Shown here: positions 17,316-25,631 of the stretch, in pieces
Position numbering within the stretch: the first letter of the stretch is position 1
Layout of the letters: each line of letters begins with the position of its first letter
NCBI GenBank assembly: GCA_018402565.1
Contig: JAGYIQ010000001.1
Span: forward strand, 682,001-746,000
Source of the DNA: Pirellulaceae bacterium
GTDB taxonomy: Bacteria; Planctomycetota; Planctomycetia; Pirellulales; Pirellulaceae
DNA: 64,000 bases
Reading direction: 5' to 3'
Program-made: the position numbers and the translations under genes
The notes under the pieces: model-generated
Seen by the model: only the letters and a program-made list of their open reading frames with translations
Databases searched by the model: none
What the model was told of the DNA's origin: nothing

Positions 17316-18842
17316 ATGACTCGTAGGCAAAACATGAAATCATCACAATCGGAAAACAACATGGCAGACGACACGAGCTCCTCGATTTTCGCTCGGCAGC
17401 GACGCCGCGCCTTCCTGCAGGCCACCAGCACGGGTCTGGGAACGATGGCCTTGGCCAGCCTGCTGCCCGGCCGCGGTGTCGCCGCCCCCGCCGGTGCCGC
17501 ACAGCCAGGGTTGTCAGCGGATCGTGGCGGCTTGCCCGATTTGCCGCACTTCCCACCGACCGCCAAACGCGTCGTAGTCCTCTGGCAGGGCGGTGGTCCT
17601 TCACACGTCGACCTGTTCGATCCGAAACCTGCCTTGGCCCAGTTTGCCGGGCAGGATATTCCGGAATCGGTGCGTGGCACAACGCGGCTGTCGACCATGT
17701 CCAGCGGGTACCAGAGGTGGCCAGCGATTCCCGCGATCAAGCCATTCCGACGCTACGGACAAGCGGGCCTGGAGTTGAGCGAAATGTTGCCCAACGTCGG
17801 CTCGATCGCAGACGACTTGTGCTTGGTGCGGTCGCTACACACCGAAGCGGTCAACCACGCCCCCGGTGTGACTTACTTCTTGACGGGAGCCCAAGTTCCC
17901 GGACGCCCCAGTCTCGGCGCATGGTTGAGTTATGGATTGGGAAGCGAAACGGAAGACTTGCCGACCTTTGTGGTCATGACCTCGAGCGATCGCGGCAAGA
18001 CCTGCGGTCAACTGTTCTTCGATTATTATTGGGGCAGCGGCTTTCTCCCGAGTCGCCATCAAGGCGTGCGGTTTCGCAATACCGGCGACCTCGTTCCCTA
18101 CTTGGCCAATCCGCAGGGAGTCTCACCCGCAGCCCGACGCGACTTGCTGGATGATATCGGGGCGTTGAATGAACTCAGCTTCCAACAGTTCGGCGACCCG
18201 GAAATTGAAACGCGGATCGCGCAATACGAAATGGCGTTTCGCATGCAGACGAGCGTGCCGGACTTGGTCGATTTCGCCGACGAATCGGCCGAGACCTTGG
18301 CTAGCTACGGACCTGATGCGTTGGTCAAAGGCACCTATGCGAACAATTGCTTGATCGCGCGGCGCCTTCTCGAACGAGGCGTGCGATTTGTTCAACTGAT
18401 GCATTCCGGTTGGGATCAGCACAACAACCTGTACTCGCAATTGGAAATCCAGTGCCAGGATACCGAGGGCCCATCCGCCGCCTTGGTCAAGGACCTCAAG
18501 CAGCGCGGACTACTGGACGATACGCTGGTGGTCTGGGCAGCCGAGTTCGGCCGCACGCCGTTCGGTCAAGGTGACCCGGCCAAACCGAACGGACGCGATC
18601 ACTTCGGACGGGCCTTCAGTTGGTGGTTGGCCGGTGGTGGCGTCAAACCGGGCAGCGTCTACGGGGCCACCGATGACTTTGCCTGGAACATTACGGAAAA
18701 TCCAGTACACGTCCATGACATGCAGGCCACACTGATGCATCTGTGCGGCATCGATCACACGCGTCTAACCTACCGCTATCAGGGACGCCAATTTCGCTTG
18801 ACCGACGTGCACGGCGAGGTCGTGCAGGGGATATTGAAGTAG
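17316..18842 (+). CDS. DUF1501 family protein with Tat-type signal
   Basis: This 508-residue DUF1501 (PF07394) protein is exported by the look of its twin-arginine leader (RRRAFLQATSTGLGTMALAS, residues about 29-48). The body has LWQGGGPSHVDLFDPKP near residue 90 and an alkaline-phosphatase-like core (LVVWAAEFGRTPF, NGRDHFGRAFSWWLAGGG) that suggests a metal-dependent sulfatase or phosphatase fold (inference). It follows the PSCyt1/DUF1553 gene, its usual partner. Starts at 17316, 17334 (MKSSQSENN) and 17361 are all possible; the first is used here. Confidence 0.92.
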   Translation: MTRRQNMKSSQSENNMADDTSSSIFARQRRRAFLQATSTGLGTMALASLLPGRGVAAPAGAAQPGLSADRGGLPDLPHFPPTAKRVVVLWQGGGPSHVDLFDPKPALAQFAGQDIPESVRGTTRLSTMSSGYQRWPAIPAIKPFRRYGQAGLELSEMLPNVGSIADDLCLVRSLHTEAVNHAPGVTYFLTGAQVPGRPSLGAWLSYGLGSETEDLPTFVVMTSSDRGKTCGQLFFDYYWGSGFLPSRHQGVRFRNTGDLVPYLANPQGVSPAARRDLLDDIGALNELSFQQFGDPEIETRIAQYEMAFRMQTSVPDLVDFADESAETLASYGPDALVKGTYANNCLIARRLLERGVRFVQLMHSGWDQHNNLYSQLEIQCQDTEGPSAALVKDLKQRGLLDDTLVVWAAEFGRTPFGQGDPAKPNGRDHFGRAFSWWLAGGGVKPGSVYGATDDFAWNITENPVHVHDMQATLMHLCGIDHTRLTYRYQGRQFRLTDVHGEVVQGILK

Positions 18843-18847
18843 AGAAC

Positions 18848-18872
18848 ATCAAAGGGGTCAGGCCTCTTTGAT
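18848..18872 (-). repeat. REP-like 25-bp palindrome, inverted copy
   Basis: This is the exact reverse complement of the unit repeated at 19239, 19567, 19615 and 20053. It lies just after the DUF1501 stop codon and bounds the island on the left in opposite orientation. Confidence 0.8.
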
Positions 18873-18939
18873 GGGGGGTGGGTGACATGAATCGGTTAGC
18901 GACCACGGGGACGGATGGTCGACTCAGGCTTAAGCCGAC

Positions 18940-19174
18940 CGACAATCGATTCGCTCCGCTCGGTCGACCAACCCACGACTCAGCACTAATTGAAAGTGGT
19001 TGGGCATCCATTGAAACGGAAAGAGCTTCACCTAATAGATCTGCAAACCCTCAGAGAGGATTCCTTCAGATGCTTCGAATTCCGCATCTTTGCTAAAACA
19101 GACGCTCGCAGGTTACCGCAATTCAAAGCGTGGCACAGTCCGCCAGCCACATCAGCTCGTGGGGGTTGTGCCAT
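18940..19174 (-). pseudogene. REP-associated tyrosine transposase remnant, copy A
   Basis: Read on the minus strand from an ATG at 19174, the frame begins MAQPPRADVAGGLCHALN, the usual start of planctomycete RAYT proteins (Y1_Tnp fold). A one-base change then shifts the frame, and the MPNHFQLVLSR motif appears only in another frame near 18990. The C-terminal half with the catalytic tyrosine is absent. It cannot make an active enzyme. Confidence 0.7.
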
Positions 19175-19238
19175 CGGACCTCCTCTCCAAATCAGGCAAC
19201 CCACAGCCTACACAATCCCTACAACCGCCCGACACCAA

Positions 19239-19263
19239 ATCAAAGAGGCCTGACCCCTTTGAT
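19239..19263 (+). repeat. REP-like 25-bp palindrome
   Basis: ATCAAAG and CTTTGAT form the outer 7 bp of an imperfect hairpin around GGCCTGACC. It ends copy A of the island. Confidence 0.8.
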
Positions 19264-19294
19264 CTCGTCCAATCGATTCGCTCCGCTCGGTCGA

Positions 19295-19502
19295 CCAACC
19301 CACGACTCAGCACTAATTGAAAGTGGTTGGGCATCCATTGAAACGGAAAGAGCTTCACCTAATAGATCTACAAACCCTCAGAGAGGATTCGCTCAAATGC
19401 TTCGAATTCCGCATCTTTGCTAAACACAGACGCTCGCAGGATACCGCAATTCAAAGCGTGGTACAGTCCGCCAGCTACATCAGCTCGTGGGGGTCGTGCC
19501 AT
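19295..19502 (-). pseudogene. REP-associated tyrosine transposase remnant, copy B
   Basis: From an ATG at 19502 the frame reads MARPPRADVAGGLYHALN, then SKDAEFEAFERILSEGL, two stops (TAG) three codons apart, and VKLFPFQWMPNHFQLVLSR. This is the N-terminal half of a RAYT, in which the HUH motif would be HFH; here it is HFQ. The C-terminal half is missing. Confidence 0.75.
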
Positions 19503-19566
19503 CGGACCTCCCTTCCAAACCAGGAAATCCACAGCCTACACAATCCCTACAACAGCCCGACACCAA

Positions 19567-19591
19567 ATCAAAGAGGCCTGACCCCTTTGAT
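19567..19591 (+). repeat. REP-like 25-bp palindrome
   Basis: Identical in sequence to the unit at 19239. It ends copy B. Confidence 0.8.
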
Positions 19592-19614
19592 CTCGTGAAA
19601 CCGCCCGACACCAA

Positions 19615-19639
19615 ATCAAAGAGGCCTGACCCCTTTGAT
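19615..19639 (+). repeat. REP-like 25-bp palindrome
   Basis: Another identical copy, 48 bases after the previous one, with the same short spacer (CCGCCCGACACCAA) before it. The local duplication is very recent. Confidence 0.8.
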
Positions 19640-19671
19640 CTCGTTCAATCCCTACAACAGCCCGACACCAA

Positions 19672-19692
19672 ATCAAAGAGGCCTGACCCCTT
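19672..19692 (+). repeat. REP-like palindrome, truncated
   Basis: The first 21 bases of the unit, cut off where copy C of the transposase fragment begins. The junction marks a rearrangement or insertion point. Confidence 0.7.
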
Positions 19693-19781
19693 GGGTGACA
19701 TGAATCGGTTAGCGACCACGGGGACGGATGGTCGACTCAGGCTTAAGCCGACCGACAATCGATTCGCTCCGCTCGGTCGAC

Positions 19782-19988
19782 CAACCCACGACTCAGCACT
19801 AATTGAAAGTGGTTGGGCATCCATTGAAACGGAAGGAGCTTCACCTAATAGATCTACAAACCCTCAGAGAGGATTCGCTCAAATGCTTCGACTTCCGCAT
19901 ATTTGCTAATAACAGACGCTCTCGGGTTACCGCAATTCAAAGCGTGGTACAGTCCGCCAGATACATCAGCTCGTGGGGGTCGTGCCAT
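19782..19988 (-). pseudogene. REP-associated tyrosine transposase remnant, copy C
   Basis: From an ATG at 19988 the frame reads MARPPRADVSGGLYHALN, SKYAEVEAFERILSEGL, then the same two in-frame stops and MPNHFQLVLSR as copy B. The shared stops show that the copies arose by duplication of an already dead fragment. Confidence 0.75.
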
Positions 19989-20052
19989 CGGACCTCCCTT
20001 CCAAACCAGGAAATCCACAGCCTACACAATCCCTACAACAGCCCGACACCAA

Positions 20053-20077
20053 ATCAAAGAGGCCTGACCCCTTTGAT
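20053..20077 (+). repeat. REP-like palindrome overlapping the PIG-L gene end
   Basis: Same 25-bp unit. Read on the minus strand it encodes the last residues (IKGVRPL) and the TGA stop of the PIG-L family gene. Confidence 0.8.
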
Positions 20078-20812
20078 CTCGTTCAGTGGATCAAAATCCA
20101 ATGGGCTGAAGCCCCAATGGACTCGGCGGCGCCAGCCCTCGGCGTAGGTGTACTGTTGCGACAGTTCTCCGGCGCGTCGTGTCAAGGTCTTTAGGGTCTC
20201 CAAGTAGTGGTCCATGCCTTGACTGTCGTCCAACCATTGACGCTGGCTGGCGTGACAAGCCAATGCCGCTGCTTTCTGCTCGTAGACGGACTCCACGTCG
20301 ACCCACAGATCCGCCTTGACCCACTCGCCCGTGGGCAATTGATGCCCGTGGGGCTGGGCATGATAGATCGCGACTGGACCCGCGTAAGGGTCCACGGACG
20401 GCAAGGTGCGAAAGTTTGGCATCCCACGAGCGAACGCCGCTGACACCGCCAAGCGACTGGCGTTTTGATGGTCCTCCATGTAGTCCACCGGAGAATGAGT
20501 CAGCACGATTTGCGGCTGAGCCAGGCGAACAACCGCGGCTACCTGCCGCAGTCGTTCGGTGGTGTAGGTCAGTTCCATATCGCGTTCGATCGGTGGATAG
20601 TGGATCGCCCCGAGCAAATCCGCGGCCGCTCGAGCTTCGTGCAACCGAACCTTCCGACAGGTGGCTTCGTCCAGGGTCGTCGAGCCCAAGCAGCCATCAC
20701 AAAGATTGAAGTAGTGCAGCTGCCAGCCCCGCTCTTTCAGTCGCAAGAGCGTTCCCGCCATTAGGAATTCGATGTCGTCTGGGTGAGCAGCAATCGCAAG
20801 TACACTGGGCAT
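20054..20812 (-). CDS. PIG-L/LmbE family deacetylase
   Basis: This 252-residue zinc-dependent deacetylase of the LmbE/PIG-L family acts on N-acetylglucosaminyl compounds such as sugar conjugates; the substrate here is unknown. The zinc motif AHPDDIE is at residues 9-15, and the second metal-binding segment (SPVDYMEDHQNA) is near 107-118. The ATG at 20812 is preceded by AAAGGA at good spacing; a longer frame to 20893 lacks support. The last seven residues and the stop come from a REP-like palindrome, so the original 3' end was probably replaced. Confidence 0.9.
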   Translation of the reverse strand: MPSVLAIAAHPDDIEFLMAGTLLRLKERGWQLHYFNLCDGCLGSTTLDEATCRKVRLHEARAAADLLGAIHYPPIERDMELTYTTERLRQVAAVVRLAQPQIVLTHSPVDYMEDHQNASRLAVSAAFARGMPNFRTLPSVDPYAGPVAIYHAQPHGHQLPTGEWVKADLWVDVESVYEQKAAALACHASQRQWLDDSQGMDHYLETLKTLTRRAGELSQQYTYAEGWRRRVHWGFSPLDFDPLNEIKGVRPL

Positions 20813-20922
20813 GGTAGATCCTTTCGCATCGCCCATTGTACACCAGCGCCCTAGGCTTTGTCGTGACCAGAGTGTATTGACCGAACCAGACACCTTTGCG
20901 GGACAGCCAGCAGCGATGGCCG

Positions 20923-23481
20923 TTACTCGTTTTTATCCACACCTTCCGACTCAGCAGAGGCTGCGGAGTCCTCCGACGAGGGCGAAGGGTTGGATGGTTC
21001 GGGTGTCGACTTGGCTCCCGTTGGCGGGCCAACGTTGTCGTCGGACTCTTGTTCCACAGAACCTGGTTTGGTCGCTCCCGGTCCGGAAGATGAATTCAAC
21101 GGCTGTGGGGGAGCGTCAGCACTGCCGGTGACCATGGGCCGCATGCCGGAATCGACAACGACCTTGCCGGAAGATCCGAAAGTGGCTCTGGGGACGGTCA
21201 CAAAGTAGAGGGCACCGACAGCAACCGCCGTGAGCACGCCGCCGACCAAAAACAGACGAGTGAACAATCGCAGGGGGTCGTTGTATAGTACATCTCCCAC
21301 ACTGGGCTCGCTCTTGGTCCCCGCTGGTCCGTCCCAACGGATCTTGCCATCTTCATCGACTTGATCGAAAGCAGCCAGGGAGCTGGGCATCAACAGCAAG
21401 ACCAGGGTCAGCAGTGCCCAGGGGGCGCACAACACGTAAGTCGGATAAAACGGACACAATGCAATCGCACAGACCAAGACCACGTAGTTGTAGTTCTTCA
21501 ACTGCTGCAACTTATCGTTAACGGTAAACAGCATGATCGAAAAAATGATGGACCATGTGAAGTAACCATTTCCAAAATGACTTGAGAATGGGTTTATCAC
21601 GGTATTAGAATTAAGCAAAAATTGCGACAACGGATACGCGCCGCTGGACGAAGACACATCAATCAACGGATGCACGAGATCGCGAGCCATACCGCGCATC
21701 TTGCTGGACAAGAATACCAAGTTCAAAACGCCGCACAGCACGAACCAGAATTGTGCGGAACTGAACCTAGCAGTCACGCGTATCGGATTGACTGGCCGAT
21801 TTATCAATGAAGCAGGCAGGAACTGCGCAGCGTAATCGTAGCTCCGCAGCAAACCGGCTGACCAAGCGGGGCCAGCACCTGCCGCCTGCCATGAGGAAGG
21901 TACCGCATCGAACGAACCGCCCGCAGCGGCCGAGGGCAACTGACGTTGAATTTCAGCGGTTAACCGTTTCCCATCGCGTCGATCCACCTTCTTGATTGTC
22001 ACCGAGAAGCTGCCGCCGCTGGCCTCGGGGATGTCAGCAGTCGCAGCGATCGATGTCGCTTGGACCGTCAGCGTGTCGTTCAGCAAGCCCTCTTGGTACT
22101 TGGCTGTCGCGATATTGGCCCACGGCAATACAACGATGGTGGGTGGCTTGATGCGTTTCTGAAACACACAGTCGCGTACCTCGTATTCGATGCTAACGCC
22201 AGCCGCGATCGACTTGAGCAAGCCACTGGCGGAGGCAAAGCCCCAATTCACTTGGTCGATCGTGAACGGCACCGCCACATGGCTTACTCCGATCTGCTCG
22301 GGTGGCTGGTTGAACGGTCGAGGGTCACTGCTGGGCCAGGGGGAAGCGTAGGCCGCTGCTGCCGGCTTCGGCTGTGGCGAGGGCGGATCGAGTTCGGGAG
22401 GAGCCCCCAGCGGCGGCAAGGCGGACTGGATTGCAGGACCATTTTCGAACGCCGTGTTGGCTGGGGTGGGAGCCACCGGTGTCGCCTCAACCACGGACAG
22501 TTCCTGCATGGCGGACTTCACTTGACTGGCTTGTTGGTACCGCCGCTGTGGCTCCTTTTCGAGCGTCCGTAGCACGACTTGATCCAAGCGAGCGTCCACG
22601 GCCGACTTTTCACTAGGAACGGCGAATCGCCCCAGCGGAAGTTCACCGGTCAGCAGTTCATAGAAGACGACCCCCAGTGAATAGATGTCGGCGCGGTGGT
22701 CGATCTGGTTGCGACCTTCGATCTGTTCCGGGGCCATGTAATTGAGCGTGCCCAGGACTTGTCGAGTGCCCGTAAGCCGTCGCTCATCGGTGGGCGGTTG
22801 CATCAATTTGGCCAAGCCAAAGTCGGCGATTTTCACACGACCGCGTTTGTCCAGCAGGATGTTTTCGGGCTTGATATCTCGATGGACAACCCCCTCATCG
22901 TGTGCATATTGCAACGCGTCGCAGAGCTGAGGGACAATCGCCAGGGCCTCGGTGGTTGTCAGTTTGCCCTCCACCATCGCGTCGCGCAGGTTGACTCCAT
23001 CGACAAATTCCAACAACAAATAGTGCATGGGGCCGGCTTGGCCAAATTCAAACACCATGACAATGTTGGGATGGGCCAATCGCGCCAGCGTCCGCGCCTC
23101 GCGCATGAACCGCTGGGCGAACGCCTCGTTCCGACTCAAACGCGGCGAAAGAATCTTGAGCGCCACGGTCCGGTCCAGATGAGGTTGTCGAGCCTGGTAC
23201 ACAGCCCCCATCCCGCCGTAACCGATCAGATGCTGGAGCTCTAGGTTCGGAAAATACTGCATCAGTTGCGCCACGTCGGGCACCTCAGCAGCGACGTCTG
23301 CCGCAGAACCGTGCCCGTGTACACCAGGGGACCAATCCAGCGTCTCGGCGGCTGGCTGCAATCCCAATCCGAGCAAACAAGCCGGGCACAGCGGAGCTTC
23401 ACCGGGGTTGGCGGACAACGCTGCCAGCGGCGTTCCGCAGGCGTGGCAGCGGGGATTCGTTACTGAGTTGGTAGTTTCCAT
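20923..23481 (-). CDS. Membrane-bound Ser/Thr protein kinase with N-terminal zinc ribbon
   Basis: This 852-residue kinase has four N-terminal cysteines (12, 15, 32, 35) that form a likely zinc ribbon, then a complete Hanks-type kinase domain: GYGGMGAVY (88-95), VALK with lysine 109, HRDIKPEN (200-207) and DFG (220-222). After the kinase a Pro/Ala-rich linker leads to a cytoplasmic or sensor region (about 400-570). Several hydrophobic segments follow (about 600-780), then an acidic, Ser/Pro-rich tail. A divergent arrangement of ECF sigma factor and kinase is common in planctomycetes; here both are on the minus strand and the sigma gene lies 95 bases upstream, so they probably form one signalling unit. 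The ATG at 23481 is preferred over a TTG at 23511. Confidence 0.92.
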   Translation of the reverse strand: METTNSVTNPRCHACGTPLAALSANPGEAPLCPACLLGLGLQPAAETLDWSPGVHGHGSAADVAAEVPDVAQLMQYFPNLELQHLIGYGGMGAVYQARQPHLDRTVALKILSPRLSRNEAFAQRFMREARTLARLAHPNIVMVFEFGQAGPMHYLLLEFVDGVNLRDAMVEGKLTTTEALAIVPQLCDALQYAHDEGVVHRDIKPENILLDKRGRVKIADFGLAKLMQPPTDERRLTGTRQVLGTLNYMAPEQIEGRNQIDHRADIYSLGVVFYELLTGELPLGRFAVPSEKSAVDARLDQVVLRTLEKEPQRRYQQASQVKSAMQELSVVEATPVAPTPANTAFENGPAIQSALPPLGAPPELDPPSPQPKPAAAAYASPWPSSDPRPFNQPPEQIGVSHVAVPFTIDQVNWGFASASGLLKSIAAGVSIEYEVRDCVFQKRIKPPTIVVLPWANIATAKYQEGLLNDTLTVQATSIAATADIPEASGGSFSVTIKKVDRRDGKRLTAEIQRQLPSAAAGGSFDAVPSSWQAAGAGPAWSAGLLRSYDYAAQFLPASLINRPVNPIRVTARFSSAQFWFVLCGVLNLVFLSSKMRGMARDLVHPLIDVSSSSGAYPLSQFLLNSNTVINPFSSHFGNGYFTWSIIFSIMLFTVNDKLQQLKNYNYVVLVCAIALCPFYPTYVLCAPWALLTLVLLLMPSSLAAFDQVDEDGKIRWDGPAGTKSEPSVGDVLYNDPLRLFTRLFLVGGVLTAVAVGALYFVTVPRATFGSSGKVVVDSGMRPMVTGSADAPPQPLNSSSGPGATKPGSVEQESDDNVGPPTGAKSTPEPSNPSPSSEDSAASAESEGVDKNE

Positions 23482-23576
23482 GATGCTGGGCGCTTCCCAA
23501 AAACCGTTCAAAACTGGAGTTTCATCGCGTGGCGCGAAGTTCCGACGACCTTATTTACACGGTTCCGCGCCACTAG

Positions 23577-24377
23577 TTACAGTCGATTTTGGGAAAAGAC
23601 CTGGAACAGCTCGCGGATCTCTTCGTCCACGTGTTCCGGCGAATCGACCGTCTTGGAGATTTGCAAGCGGATTTGTTGCCCGTAACGCTCCCGCATTCGA
23701 TGCAGGGCCACTCGCACCGCACCCACTTGCATGTTCAGCTTCGCGGCAACCTCCTCCAGAGACGTGGCCTGGGTGCCGACTTGAGGATCGGCGGTCAGGA
23801 AAGGGCGGAGCTGTTCGAACAACTCCCGCTTGCCCTGCGACTCGTATTGGGCGCGAACGGCTTCCAGGGATACTTGCAGCAACTCCACGGCCCATTGGGC
23901 CTGAAACGATTGGAGAGGATCGCTGGAAACGATGGGCTCTAAGCTATAACGCCGCTCGGCCGTTGCAAAGTCCAGACTCAAGATAGCCGCTGCTCCGCCC
24001 CGCTTAACGCTGTTTTGGTCACGCCGCTGATTCGCCAGGTAGTTTTTGAGGCACGCCAGCAAGAAGGAGCGAAAACGGCCGCGTTCGGCACTCGCCCCCT
24101 CCAAAATGCCACCGGCCAGAATCCGGGTAAAAAAGCCCTGGGTCAGATCCTCGGCCTGATCGGCCGGGTAGCCCTGACGCCGGACAAACGCGTAAAGTGG
24201 GTACCAATACGCCTGGCACAACTCTTGCATAGCCAAACGGGCGACCCCCGAGTCCTCGTATCCGACGGCTTGCGACACCAGGCTCCAGGAAGTTGTGGCA
24301 AAACGTCGGTTCCGGGCAGATTCCAGCCCCGCCCCCGAATCGTCAGCCTGTTCAGAAAAGTCAATACGCTCGGTCAT
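23577..24377 (-). CDS. ECF-type RNA polymerase sigma factor (planctomycete kinase-linked group)
   Basis: This 266-residue protein has a sigma region 2 at about residues 27-105 (RFATTSWSLV, DLTQGFFTRI) and a sigma-4 helix-turn-helix near 195-240 (SLEEVAAKLNMQVGAVRVAL). These follow the planctomycete ECF pattern, in which the region 2/4 linker is long and a Ser/Thr kinase is encoded next door. It would direct RNA polymerase to a dedicated promoter set; the trigger is unknown. No anti-sigma gene is nearby, so control by phosphorylation from the adjacent kinase is likely (inference). A second ATG at 24386 is equally possible. Confidence 0.9.
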   Translation of the reverse strand: MTERIDFSEQADDSGAGLESARNRRFATTSWSLVSQAVGYEDSGVARLAMQELCQAYWYPLYAFVRRQGYPADQAEDLTQGFFTRILAGGILEGASAERGRFRSFLLACLKNYLANQRRDQNSVKRGGAAAILSLDFATAERRYSLEPIVSSDPLQSFQAQWAVELLQVSLEAVRAQYESQGKRELFEQLRPFLTADPQVGTQATSLEEVAAKLNMQVGAVRVALHRMRERYGQQIRLQISKTVDSPEHVDEEIRELFQVFSQNRL

Positions 24378-24533
24378 CAACCACATCCCCGCCCGAGGCC
24401 ATCACCCACCAGTCAACTGCCGCTCAAATCGTACCAGCAATTGCTGTTTCAAACAGTAGCGGCCACAACTGGTAGCCGCCAGTTGTGGCTCCGCCGGGCA
24501 AAGCCCGACGGAAGCCTGAGGAGCAAATTGGCG

Positions 24534-25520
24534 CTAAGTCGTGGCGTAGCCTTGCGGATGGTGCTGGTGCCAGTGCCACGCGGTGCGGACGATGTTTTCG
24601 AGGCTAGAGTGAGTGGGTCGCCAGCCCAACAGACGATTCGCCAGGCTGGGGTCGGCCACCAATTGAGGTGGGTCGCCGGCGCGTCGCTCGCCCAATACCA
24701 CGGGGATGGACCGTCCGGTGATCCGCTGACATTCGGCAATGACTTCCTGGACGCTGTAGCCCTGGCCGGTCCCCAGATTGACCTCCAGGGTGGATTGCTG
24801 CGTGAGGTGGTCCAATGCCAAGGCGTGGGCGGAGGCCAGGTCGTCGACGTGGATGTAGTCGCGGATGCAGGTACCGTCGGGTGTGGGGTAATCGGTACCG
24901 AAGACGGTGACGTGCGGTCGCTGGCCCAAGGCAACTTGCAACACCAGCGGAATCAGGTGACTCTCTGGCGTGTGATCCTCGCCGATATCGCCAGCGGCTG
25001 AAGCACCCGCGGCGTTAAAGTACCGCAAGGCGGCGTACCGCAGTCCGTAGGCGTGGTGAAAGTCGCGCAACATGCGTTCGACGACCCATTTCGTGAATCC
25101 GTACGGATTGATCGGAGCCTGCGGCTGTTGCTCGTGGATCGGCACCGATTCCGGTATGCCGTAAGTGGCACAGGTGCTGGAGAAGACCAATCGATCGACC
25201 TGGCAGGCACGCATCGCTTGGAGCAGTTGGAACGTGCCGACCACGTTGTTATCGTAGTACTTGGCTGGTTCGGCGACGGATTCTCCCACAAGTGCAAAGG
25301 CGGCAAAATGCATGACCGCATCAATGTGGAAATCGCGGAGCGTCTGCTCGACCAATGCCCGGTCTTGCAGTTCGCCAACAACCAACGGGTGGGTACCGAC
25401 TGCGCGGGCAAACCCGAGGCTGAGGTTATCGAAGATGATCGGCCGATGCCCCTGGGTGGCCAAATAGCGGACCGTGTGGCTGCCAATGTAGCCGGCCCCA
25501 CCCACAACCAAAATGTTCAT
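24534..25520 (-). CDS. galE: UDP-glucose 4-epimerase
   Basis: This 328-residue extended SDR interconverts UDP-glucose and UDP-galactose for envelope polysaccharides. The NAD-binding GGAGYIGSH is at residues 7-15, the catalytic serine region SSTCATYG at about 114-121, and the YxxxK pair is Tyr140/Lys144. CIRDYIHVDDLA, a GalE signature, follows at about 214-225. The length is typical. The ATG at 25520 follows GGAGG about 12 bases upstream. The next gene upstream on this strand is a nucleotide-sugar aminotransferase, so a shared role in glycan building blocks is plausible. Confidence 0.95.
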   Translation of the reverse strand: MNILVVGGAGYIGSHTVRYLATQGHRPIIFDNLSLGFARAVGTHPLVVGELQDRALVEQTLRDFHIDAVMHFAAFALVGESVAEPAKYYDNNVVGTFQLLQAMRACQVDRLVFSSTCATYGIPESVPIHEQQPQAPINPYGFTKWVVERMLRDFHHAYGLRYAALRYFNAAGASAAGDIGEDHTPESHLIPLVLQVALGQRPHVTVFGTDYPTPDGTCIRDYIHVDDLASAHALALDHLTQQSTLEVNLGTGQGYSVQEVIAECQRITGRSIPVVLGERRAGDPPQLVADPSLANRLLGWRPTHSSLENIVRTAWHWHQHHPQGYATT

Positions 25521-25631
25521 CTGCGTTAAACCCTCCAGCGACTCGGACAAACTTCGCTCCACAGTTTACACACCGGGCCGCCGATCGGGATCCCCAATTT
25601 TGGCCAAGTCCGAGCCGCTAAGCGTGGACCG

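Larger units (their letters stand above)
18843..20053. repeat. Repeat island of decayed transposase fragments and 25-bp palindromes
   Basis: About 1.2 kb without an intact gene. A segment of about 385 bp is present three times in direct orientation (18882-19266, 19270-19594 lacking its first 60 bases, 19694-20080). Each copy ends in a 25-bp imperfect palindrome, and extra palindromes lie between copies B and C. On the minus strand each copy carries the start of a REP-associated tyrosine transposase gene. Confidence 0.85.
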
